Shown here: piece after piece, positions 10,144 to 20,900 of the stretch
Layout: each line of letters starts with the position of its first letter
Numbering within the stretch: position 1 is the first letter of the stretch
From: Ustilago trichophora
Taxonomy: Eukaryota > Basidiomycota > Ustilaginomycetes > Ustilaginales > Ustilaginaceae
Assembly: GCA_900323505.1 (NCBI GenBank)
Contig: OOIN01000002.1
Location: forward strand, 1,860,001-1,924,000
Length of the DNA: 64,000 bases
Direction: 5' to 3'
The notes under the pieces: model-generated
Databases searched by the model: none
What the model was told of the DNA's origin: nothing
Seen by the model: the letters and a program-made list of their open reading frames with translations, nothing else
Translations under genes and position numbers: made by a program

Positions 10144-10634
10144 CCCTCTACCTTTTGAATTTCTGTACTTTTAACACCTGACTCTCTGTCATTGATGCAA
10201 ATTTGAACTGGATTGCACATGTCCCTACTGCGCCACCGTCGGCTTGTTCTCCTTCGTGCTTTCGAAGTGAAGTTGACATGACACGCAGACACAAACCAGG
10301 GGAGACTGAGAGTAACTTAAAATGGTTTTGATTGTTTCGTCGAGATGCAAAATCCAAAAGGGATTGAGGTCTGTCCGAGTCAACGGGCGACACATGTATG
10401 CAAGCGAGCGAGCGATCCACTGATACAAGGGCAAAAAGAGAACTATGTGGGACCACCGACTTTTGCGGTGGTATCTAGGAGGAGAGGGAGAAAGTGAACC
10501 CGTTACTTTCGGCGAGCGAGGAGATAAAATGAAAATAAAATAAAGATAAAAAAAAAAAAAAAACACAGCAAAGCGAAGAAAAGATTATGCGAACGATAGC
10601 AAAGGAGAGTGTGAACATGTGAAAAATGGGGAAA
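10144..10634. other. Convergent spacer with A-rich tract
   Basis: About 490 bp between FCP1 and the secreted DPBB gene, which converge. Its right half is A-rich, with a run of 16 A at 10548-10563 preceded by AAAATAAAATAAA, plausibly polyadenylation signals. No gene is supported. Confidence 0.55.
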
Positions 10635-11471
10635 CTAGCTTGCGGCGGCGACAGCCATGTGGTTCAATCCTTGGTAGATTAGGGCGAAACTGTCTAGATT
10701 GTTTGCTTGGGTGGTCGAGGCTGTGGAGGATGTAGAAGTTGATGCGCTTGTCGAAGCTGTTGATGAGGAGGAGGCAGCTGAGGTAGTTGCTGCGGCCGAG
10801 GAGGAAGAAGCGGTACTCGAGTGAGACGTTGAAGTGCTAGTAGGGGGTGGAGTCCAGGTCGTAGTTGGAGCTTGCCAAGTAGTTGTTGGGGTTGGCTTTG
10901 GAGTCCAAGTCGGGGTATTCGAAGTAGAAGTCTTGGGATTGTTGTTGTTGTTGTCGCTACCGTCAGCAGCAGACCAAGACATTTGGAATACACCCACGCT
11001 TGGATTTGCAAAGGCTCGGAAAAGTCCTTCGCTCATATCCAATCCACCATAGGGACACGAAGGGCATGCATCTTGAACCTGAGCATATTGAGTGTTTCCA
11101 TTGTAGGTAATGGCGATGGTCTTCCCGCACCAGGAGGAACGTTGACCCATGTTGCCGTACTGTGCAGCGTTGAGAGCGACAATGAAATCGCTTCCAGAAT
11201 TGTAGTTTCCACAAGCTCCCAGACCAGCAGCGTAGTAGGTGGCTCGGCCGTAGTAAGTAGGACCACGCTTGGCGAGAGTCGAAGGGCCGGCTTCGGAGCT
11301 GTCATCGCGCTCAACGTGAGACTGCTGGGAAGAAGCGCGACGAGAATGTTTAAGACTGCGCACATAGTTGATCTCCTGATGCTGATGGTGCGAGTCCTCT
11401 GCGAGAGTGCCGACCAAGCCAGAGGCCAGGACCAAGGCCACGCAGAGCTTCTTTGCCAGAGAAGAAGGCAT
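10635..11471 (-). CDS. Secreted double-psi beta-barrel (RlpA/expansin-like) protein with Ser/Thr-rich tail
   Basis: A 278-residue predicted secreted protein. Residues 1-24 form a signal peptide (cleavage likely after GTLA). A propeptide follows and ends in a Kex2-type site LAKR at about 66-69. The mature part starts with GPTYYGRATYYAAG, and a double-psi beta-barrel domain spans about 71-170, with paired cysteines (ACGNY, SWCGKT, DACPSCPYGG) and the acid motif QVQDACPSC plus LDMSEGLF. The rest is Pro/Thr then Ser/Thr/Ala-rich, probably heavily O-mannosylated. Fungal relatives are annotated as Rasp f 7 allergen-like, barwin-like or expansin-like proteins. They lack proven catalysis, and some relatives inhibit proteases. 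It may act in the cell wall or at the plant interface. The C-terminus is not clearly a GPI signal. Confidence 0.85.
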   Translation of the reverse strand: MPSSLAKKLCVALVLASGLVGTLAEDSHHQHQEINYVRSLKHSRRASSQQSHVERDDSSEAGPSTLAKRGPTYYGRATYYAAGLGACGNYNSGSDFIVALNAAQYGNMGQRSSWCGKTIAITYNGNTQYAQVQDACPSCPYGGLDMSEGLFRAFANPSVGVFQMSWSAADGSDNNNNNPKTSTSNTPTWTPKPTPTTTWQAPTTTWTPPPTSTSTSHSSTASSSSAAATTSAASSSSTASTSASTSTSSTASTTQANNLDSFALIYQGLNHMAVAAAS

Positions 11472-13032
11472 TGTTGTTGTACAGTATCGCAGAGACAGTA
11501 GAAAAAAGAGTGCGTATATGTGAGGAGATGCGGATGACAGGCAGCTATTTCAGCGCGAAGTTGAAAAGAGAGAGTGTTGAGTCTGGTCGAAAAGGGAACG
11601 TAAATGTTGCAAAGTCCAAGATGGTGGAAGGTGAAGGTGAGAAGGTGGTGATGAAGAAGGAAAAGGATGTGGAGAGAAAGTGTGTGAGGGAGAGGTTGGA
11701 TAGTATGTAGTCGTGAGACACGGTGTATGGAGTTGGACGAGAGCAAGAATAGGAAACGATTGCAGGAGGAAGCTGGGCGTGGTTGGGTAAGGGTGTAAAA
11801 TGAAACGGGGGGCGTAGAAGCGTTCTGTACGTGCAGCAGTAGCTCAGCAGAGTAATGATGATGCTGGTCTTACGCAAACTTCAGGGACGATCCAGTACAC
11901 ATTGACACAAGCGAAACAACTGTGCAGTGGGCCGGGTGATTGTTGCTCCTGAACTTTGGCTAGTGGATTGACGGGGATCACGGCGTTGGGTGTCTTTTTT
12001 GTCCAACGGAAGTATGTTTTGTGTGAGTGTGCAGGTAGGGATCGACAAGAGAGCGGATTGCGAAACAGAGCTTCCTTCTTTTCATGGGATAAACGGACGG
12101 GCGATGGCCATGCTAGCTCACCTTCTTTGCCTGCAGCTCCAGAGAGGAAAACAAACTGGACGGCGGACGGAAGTAGTGGCGGAGACTGGAATCTTAGGAA
12201 CAACACGGCCAAGAGTACTGTAGGAACACACACAGTATGCACACGCGAGAGGCGAACCACGACACCCGCTACCGCTCCTGGTGAGGTTCTGACGGCTTTT
12301 CGATGGATTGCAGTGGGGAGAGAGAAGCGAAGGTTTAGATCGACAAGTCAAGACAATGTTGGAAGGGGTCAGGAGGGGTGAAAAGGAAAAGGGGCGCCAC
12401 ATAGAAAAAGAGTGAGTGAAGCGAGCAAGCTTGACCGATGTGCAGCAGATCCTGCGGAAAAGAAGACGAGGAAAGAAGAAAGTGATTTCCTTGCGGAGTT
12501 TGGCCTTTGTACATGAAAGAGCATAGAGCGGCGGACAGAGAGAGGAAGATGAAGAGATCTACAATTGACAGATGTCTGAGTGTCAAAAAGAAAAAAACGA
12601 GGGGACACCTATGCAACACATCAACATCCACTTGACATCTTGTTTCACATTCAGCGCGCGTATGTGCAGATCCTCTCTCCTTTCTCTCTTTCTCTCTCTG
12701 GTTTTCCTTCTGGTCTGTCGATCAACAAGAAGCCACAAAACAAGCAGAGCATGACGAACCATGACCCTGAAACTAGCTAGACTTGTACGACATGACGGTT
12801 GGATCTTCTACCAGCGAGACTAAAGCACAAGAAGTTGTGCTATTAGCTCAGGTGGCATGACCTAGCATAAAGTTGGCAAATGCCATGTCGATCATCTCAT
12901 GTGGATCGCGGTAGGATTGAGCCTGTGCCGCGGGCGTACAGTACGGCATCCTTCTTCATCGTTGCATTGTGGCTGTTGCGGGCTTAAGATGGCGTGCCCT
13001 ACAGTAGCAGGAGGCGTAAGGAGGTCAGTGAC

Positions 13033-13063
13033 CACACACACACACACACACCTCTCTCTCTCT
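13033..13063. repeat. Compound microsatellite (CA)9 then (CT)6
   Basis: Nine CA units run directly into about six CT units, in a gene-free region. Likely length-polymorphic. Confidence 0.85.
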
Positions 13064-14140
13064 CCTCACACTCTGACCGTCTCGCTTGGAGAAGGATGGT
13101 GTTGATTTTTATTTTTATTTTCCCACAGGCGATGCATCAATTCACGCTCGCGTGCAGCATAGATGGGAAAAAAGAAGAACCCCACATGTTCTTTTTTTGA
13201 ATTTTCTGATTTCAAATCTTGTTGATGGGCTTGAAATACAAAATTCGATTCCTTTTGAAATACCTGCCGAAAGTTTTGTGCGGTTGCGCCGCCTTTGCTG
13301 CAGCGCCCTTTTGGCTCCTTGCGTTTGCGGACAGGGGCTCACTTGCGATGCGATGGCTGAAGATATGGCGGTGGCGGAGGAGGCGTTGCTGTTGCGCAGG
13401 ATCGATGAAACGGCAAGCAGTCCGTACGAGCTAACGTAAAGGTTACAGTTGACACGGGTTTGAGACGCGCGCTTTTCTGTGGTACGCAGAACGATGTTGT
13501 TGTTGTGTTGTGGTGTTGTTGTGTTGATCTCGCTCGGCGTGGCTGTCAGGACCATCCCCGCACTCTTCGCATCGAGCTCTTCGACGTTACGTCACTGCCT
13601 TCTCCACAGAACATGCTTTCTCTATGCAGAACTTTTCCACGATACCCATTTGATGGCCGAGGCAAGCTGGCGATGACAATTCTGCACATCATCATCTTGC
13701 ACAACCCTCGCAAGCATGACGTACTGCACGCTTCACAGATCCTTCGGGTACGGCGGTCCTGTCAAAGGAAATGAACGCCGGATACAGTTTCCGGCTCAGC
13801 TGATCGCATAGCTGCTTCTTCGGTCGGCAGATCTATATGTCTCATCCCATGAGATGATGGTGTTCAGCGTGCCTTACCGCATCAAGGTGGCTGCCGCAGA
13901 AGCGACTGCATTACTGTACAATACTTTGACTACCGGCTCGTGTGTTCGCTCTGGGCTTCCGTGACAGGCCTCGCCTATGATGTAGCGAAAGTGTCAGCTG
14001 ATTGAGTTTGTGTCGCTCCCGGTTGAGGCATGCTCTGATGGAAAGCTTGACGTGCTCGCTGTATGAAGCTCGCTCTTCGGGATTATCCCGGGCGAGTGTC
14101 CGTATAGGCCGTTTGGTTTGTGGTGGAAAGAGGCCGAGAG

Positions 14141-14170
14141 GATCCTTTGGGATCCTTTGGAATCCATCGG
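14141..14170. repeat. Short tandem repeat of a 10-mer (GATCCTTTGG)
   Basis: Two exact adjacent copies of GATCCTTTGG, followed by a degenerate third (AATCCATCGG). It lies in the FAB1 upstream region. Function unknown. Confidence 0.6.
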
Positions 14171-14850
14171 GATCGCTTCTTGTGCTAGCCCCGATTCTAA
14201 AACTGTCTGACTTTTTGTGCCTCAATTTCTGTCGAACTTTTATTTGCCACGAAAGATCAAAAGCGGCGGTTGGACGAGCTGGATAGCTTGGACATACAGC
14301 AAACTGCCCACTTCAGTTGACTGGGCAGCCCAGTCCCTTTCACCTGTCTCATCGTTTATTCGCTACCGGTGATGAGCCTGTTACCCGCCTCAATGACATG
14401 CTTGCTCTTAGGCTTGAATTATCTGAGCTCGATTTGCGACTCTGAGGCACCGAAAGAGTGAAAGTGTGGATGCATTTATAGCCACTGTCAGATCATGGCT
14501 ATGAACACTTACGAGAGTCGAGCGCATGTAGGCGCCAAGTCAGGGTCCACGGGAACGCGAGAAATTCCTCCACCTTTTGGAGCCCAAAATTTGGGCAAAC
14601 AGTTAAGGCGCGCGTGCAGTTGCCGCACGCTTCACCTCTTAACCCCTGCCTGCGCCCGGACCCTGAGCACACATCCTTGTTCGACGTTTCGCTTTCTTCG
14701 TCGAGTTCGACGTTGCTCAGCCTTGCAGCGTTCGCCTACATCCTAGAAGCGATTCAACCTGCGACGACTCTCAAGGCTGGCTACGCTGTGACCAGCTCTA
14801 CGGCCGCAACACTCAGGTCACCATAGACAGCTACTGTGCTGAGCATCATC

Positions 14851-14862
14851 ATGGCCTCGTGA
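14851..14862 (+). promoter_or_regulatory. Minimal upstream ORF before FAB1
   Basis: ATG GCC TCG TGA, ending 99 bp before the chosen FAB1 start. It would matter only if it lies inside the transcript. Confidence 0.25.
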
Positions 14863-14961
14863 ACGCAGTACCAGACTTGCCCTCACGACATCATCAATTT
14901 GGCAGCACATAAAACGGCAACCGCACAGCTGCACCTGCTCAGCCCGGAGTCAGAAAGAATC

Positions 14962-17900
14962 ATGGCAGCCACAGCAGGGCACCGCACGCCAGTGCCTACC
15001 TCAAACGAGGAAGGCTTCACCTCTTTCGGATTCCTCGACGACACACAAGATACCCAAGAATCCTCCTTCGCGCTCGGAAGTCTCTTTAGCCGCGTCAAGT
15101 CTGCTCTCGCAGGCGGCCTCACCACCGAAACTGAATCAATGCATGGCAATATCAATGAAGGTGCTGACACACCATCAGGCTCTCGACACAGCTCCAGCAC
15201 GTACTCGGCCAAATCATCCAGCCGACAATCTCTACACTCTGCTACGGCAGGTCCGTCACAGCCACTGGCATCTACCTCGTACAATGGCCTTCAGTACTCG
15301 AGCACTGGATCAGGCCGGCTGGCTCCGATGCCTCAACACAGGAAAGCATCCATGGCACGTCCAATGCGAGGGCTCAGCAACATCGAAGAGTACCCCGAGG
15401 GTAGTCAGGCCAACAACCGCAACCCTTCGCCCTCCAGCCGCCCCGGTCCTGCAGAGGCTGGCCCATCAAGCTCTCGCAACGGTACGGTAAGCCCGAATCG
15501 CGCTGCACAAAATGCTCGTGACGCGGTGAGGGCCCCGGTAGGCCGAGCCGATCGATACAGTGGTCTTCGTCCGTCGAACAGCTCAGCATCGATATCCACC
15601 TCGCGCTCGATTTCGGGCATCACCAGCAATGCCGGTTCATCCACATCACGTGGGCTGCCACTGATGCTCCGAAGTGTGGCTCCAGCACCGGCTGTCACCT
15701 TCACTTCGCCTGCCACCGCCGTCCACGCTCGTTCTCACTTTTCTGGTGTCGCAGGCAGCTACACTGATGACCGTGAATCAGTCATCGCAGATGACGGCGA
15801 CATGGATCCAGACTCGTCACGCGACACAATCTCCATGCTCCGTGGTGGCATCGATGGAGCTATCGATCGATCACACCTGGCAAAGCACGGCTGGTCCGCC
15901 ATCCCTGGCTTTCCTCTCTCCAAAGACATCCTCGCGGACGATACAAAATCTGTCCGCAGCAGCTCCACTCGCCTGCACCGAGTCGATACCATCGAAGAGC
16001 ACATCACCAGTCGATCCGCCGCCCAAGCTGGTCTCCAAACCAGTGCGGATGCCATTGTTCGCCGTATGAGAGGCGAAGGCCTCAGCCGAAAGTTCTGGAT
16101 GGCCGACGAAAACGCCAAAGAGTGTCGCGAATGTCTGTCCGTCTTTACTCCCTTCCGCCGCAAGCACCACTGCCGTATCTGCGGCCAGATCTTTTGCGGT
16201 CGATGCGCAGCTCACATCATCAAGGGCAAACGCTTTGACTTTCAAGGCTTGATCCGCGTCTGTAATTTTTGCAAGCGCATGCTCGAAGAGTATGACAGAC
16301 ACGAGCGCGAGAATCAGCACCAGCACAAGCTCAATGTTGTCACCCAGCGGGCTAGCAAGAATCCGAATCGTGTGCAGCCGGATAAGGACATGATTTCGGC
16401 TCCTCTAGAGGCACAGATCCGAAGCCCTCAGGCACAGTTCGCTGCCAATCATCTCTTTGCTAGCGCCTCTGCGGGGCCTTCGGCATTCAGCGCGGGCATT
16501 CACTCAAATTTGTCAGCGTCCTTTGGATTTGCGGACACGGACTCGGTGGCTGCAGCAGATGCACACGACGTGCCCAACGACAAGTACAACGGTGATGCCG
16601 TGGAGCATGCACGCAAGCGCAAACCGGACACAGCACCCGTTGCACCTTTCCGCAAAGGAATGGACGAAGAGGAGCTAGCGCCCGCACGTCCGGACCCAGA
16701 AGACGACGATGCGGCTGCGTCACAGCTTGGCCAGGCTGCTTTGGACCAAAATCCGTCCGCGATCGGCTCTACTCATCATACACATCAGCACCAGACGCCG
16801 GACACGAATAGTGTCGCAACGACAGCTGCGCCTTCGCCAGCAAGCACGGGTGCTGTTGCACGCGCGCGAGTGACCGCCTCTTCCAAGGCCAAAGATGGAA
16901 CAATGAATGTAGCGTTTCCCACTTCAGCCGCATCTGGTCACGATCTGCCATCTGCGATCCAATCCACCTCCGACTATCCACGCTTGCGTCTGGTTAGTGA
17001 GACATCTCGACCAGTCGCTCGGTCGCGCATGCGCTCGCTTCGGACCATTGCATCGCTCGACCCTACTCAGGCTAGCGCTCTGATCCGATCTCACTTTGAC
17101 GGCAACGGCCGCACTGAATCACCCATCCCACCTGCGCCACAACAACACGACGACGATGATGGCGCACCAGACCACAACGAGACGCCCGAATTCTATCGCG
17201 AGCTCCGCATCTGCGCAGAAGGCATCACCCCCGCGCTGCTGGAAGCATCCATCACTCATCGTGCATTGGAGCATCTACGAAAGATGATGGAGCAGACACT
17301 TAGCCAGTCTGGCATCCACAACGTCCGCAAGTGGTGTGATGTGCTCTTGCCCTTTGTCTTGACCACCATCTCGCGTGTCAAGCCCGATGCGCGCGAAGAC
17401 CAGAGCCGCGACATTCGCGAGTTTGTCAAGATCAAGCGGATTCCAGGCGGCAAGCCCGACGATTCGGAGTACGTTGATGGATACGTTTGCACAAAGCATG
17501 TGGCCACCAAGCGTATGGCTTCCTTGATTCCGCTGACAAACGCTCGAATCATCGTGATCCGCTTCCCGCTCGACTACCATCGTGGGCCGAATCAGTTCAT
17601 GTCGCTGGAACCGCTCATGGCACAGGAACACGAATTCATCCGCATCCTCGTGGCCCGCATCATCGCATTGCGACCGCAGATTGTTGTCGTGGAAAAGACG
17701 GTCTCACGAACAGCGCTCGAGCTCCTGGAGAAGGAAGGCATTGTTGTCGTTTGGAGTGTCAAGGCGGATGCTATTCGGGCGATCAGCCGCTGCACTCAGG
17801 CCGACATCATCACCTCGATTGATCGTCTCGCGCTCGATCCCCGCATTGGCAGATGTCGATACTTCAATGTTGAGACGTTTCAGCATGCCTCCTGGCCTGG

Positions 17901-20900
17901 ATGGAGAAAGAGCTTCATGCGCTTCGAAGGTACACCCAAGCAACTTGGCTGCACCATTGTTCTGCGTGGAGCCGATGGGATGAAACTAAGCAGCGTCAAG
18001 AAGATCCTGGCCATGATGATCTTCGTAGCCTACAATCTGCGCCTTGAAGGACATGTCATGGCGGACGAAGGCGCTGCTATGGAGACCATTTACTCTGACA
18101 GCAGCTTGCTCAATGGATCCCGTCCCTGCGGGACGGTCGAAGAGGGGACGTTCAATAGCGCTGCCGACGAGCTCAAGCGCCTGTTGGATGGCAGCGACGT
18201 GGAACAGGGCCACGAAGCTTCCAGTCAGCTCGGCCGCATTAGCGATGACAAGACTTTTGTGCTACGATCGCGTGCACGCATCTTGAGAGCACTCAGCATC
18301 TACGAAACGACGCTTATCACGTCCTCGGTCTGCATCCAGATCCCAGCGCCGTACACGATCCTGCAGCTGAAGCGGGTCAACGACCGACTTGTGCAGTTAC
18401 TCGCACGTCAAGAGGCGGAGGAGCTGCAACGGATCTTGAAAGATGAGGGCAAGCTGCAGGATAGGGCTGCCACACCGCCTCAACATTCCACCACGGAGGT
18501 TCCTGACGACGCCGATCTAGACGAGAAGGCAGGCGATGAGACCACTACATTGACAGTGCAGCCACATTCGTTGCCTACGAACGTAGAGACGGGCATCTCG
18601 CCCAGCATCAGCGAATCGGAGAACCCACTTGAGTCGCCCTCCGCAGGCGATATCACTCCTAAGTACGAGGCACCCAGCCTGCGTGTTCACGACACCATTG
18701 TTGAGGAAGGCGAGGACAGCAGCTCAGATGCAGCTCCTTCTTCTCCGCGCGGTACGACGCCGCAGCCGGCTTCTTTGCCCGTGTCGGGGCAGCAGTCGTC
18801 CAAGTCAGATGCGGAGGAGGCAGAGGAAGAAGACTCGGCTGTGCCGGCAGCTCTACGCCGAGATGGCAGCGATGCCACCGTCATGATCGAAACTGCGAGT
18901 CCTCTGGTCAGCGGGCCGAACACGACTACGCCGACGCCTCGACCGTCTTCGCCCGTTCATGCACGGGCAAAGGACACGCCGAGTGCAGCGCCACTTTCAG
19001 TCGCGTCCGACGCTTCAACTGGCCTTGCTTCTGCGGATATCTCGATGATTAGGTCTGTCTCCGCCCCTGTCTCGGAAGTGCCAACACGCACTACCTCACC
19101 AGGTCCTGGGTCGATCCTCTCGCACGTCAGCCAAGGCTCGACCTCGACAGTTGCCCACAGCACTGCTTCCATGCTCCACACGATCAAGCAAGAGTCAGTG
19201 CCCGTATTTGACCTCTTCTCGCTACTCAAGGCGCCATCGCAGATCGCCAAGGACTCAGAGTTTGCCATCACCGTCGACCGGCATCGTGCCACGTTGATGG
19301 AATGGGGCGGCTACCTCGACATACAGCCAGACTCGGTCTCGCCTTTTAACCACAAACGCATTCAGATCATTGTCACCCGCCACTGCACTCTCACTCCACG
19401 TCCTTGCGAAGGGCCCAATTTGGCATCCATCGAGTTCTACGGTGAGCACGACGAGACGTTGGGTGAACATATCGAACGTCTCGCTGCCAACAGTGCGAAG
19501 GGTTGCGCCACCAAGGGCTGCGGTAAGAATAATGTCCTGCACTACAACACGTTCGTCCATAACCGCATCCGTATCCAGGTGGTACTTGAGAGGTTCGTCT
19601 GCCCTCTTCCGAACGAGGAGAACAGACTACTCAGCTGGAGCTACTGCAAGGTCTGCGAGAATGCAACGCCTGTCGCCCTTGTCACTGCAGAGACGTGGAG
19701 TTTCAGCTTTGCAAAGTACCTCGAGCTGTATTTCTATCGACATGATCACTGCAAGACGCAGCTCTGCGAGCACGATTTCTACCGAGACCAGGTGCGCTAC
19801 TTTGCCTATCAGAACATGGCAGTGCGCTTTCACTCTGAGGAAGTCGATGATCTGTTCGAGGTGACGATGCCGCACTTTAAGCTCTTCATCGATCCAGAGG
19901 TACAGTGCAATATCAAGAACGAGGAGACTGCCGCTTTCGTCCGCAAGAGCCAGGTCTATTGGGACAGTGTCATGTCGCGCATCCGTGCACTCGGCAACGA
20001 TGCCTGCTCGGAAGCGGCGGGCATCAATCGCGACAAGAATCGGGCCATCATTTCCGACATGATCCGTCGATGCGAGCTCGATCGTCGCGAGGTCGAGGCG
20101 CTGGTGGCTGAGCTGTACGAGTTCAGTCCATCGACCGACGTCCTCTGTCTCAACCAAGCACGTAGAATGTTGCAGGAGAAAGTGGTCAAGTGGGACGTCG
20201 ACTTCATCGAATTCGAGAAGAATTGCATTCCTTCCGAGAAAGATATCCGCCGCATCACGACTACCCACCTGAAGCGGCTGTTCTCGGAAAAAGATCCATC
20301 CGAAGCAGCAAGATCTGAGACGGCATCTAGCATTCTCCCGCCAGCGGCTGAGATTGACGAGAGCTCAACCGACGCTGCCGAGGGCAAAGCGAGAGGTCGC
20401 GAATCAGAAAAGGTGGACCAGGAAAAGTCGACTTCATCAAGCGGAAGGACTTCCAGCAATGCGAACGCTCAAGCTGTGGAAGCTCTTGCCCTTGCCGGTG
20501 CCGATCTGTCCGTTGTACCGATGCTTTCTGATTTGGTGACTCATACGGTGGAGACGCCGATGAGCGAGCTTCCTCCCGTTCTGGCGCCCTCTGGTGAGCT
20601 CGTCTCTTCAAAGGCCCAGAATGCTGGCAACGGTCTCAACGCGCCGGAAGCTGTTTCACGATCCAAGACTGTACCATCGCAGCTCAACAAGGCCGGTCGA
20701 GCAGACCCGACCAAGTATCGCGATGGCAATTATGACGATGAGACGGATGCAGCAGATCTATCGCCCGTCGAAGTGCGACCCATGATCAGTCGACGGGCAC
20801 TGTCTAATCCCGCTACCGCACCTGCCTCACCGACATATAGCAAGTCTCGAGGGCTTTACGATACAGTCGGTTTCCCTCGGGCTGACGAGAGCTCTTGCAC

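Larger units (their letters stand above)
11472..14961. other. Large gene-free block between the divergent DPBB and FAB1 genes
   Basis: About 3.5 kb with no open frame that looks like a protein. It contains a CA/CT microsatellite, poly-purine stretches near 11590-11700, an imperfect tandem repeat of GATCCTTTGG, and a minimal ATG-stop near the FAB1 start. It must hold both promoters. Non-coding RNA, a small spliced secreted protein, or long leaders could be hidden here, but I see no direct evidence for any of them. Confidence 0.5.

Noticed and set aside
11956..12381. 141-codon plus-strand frame in the 3.5-kb gap
   Set aside because: No domain, signal peptide or fungal-like codon bias; probably chance.
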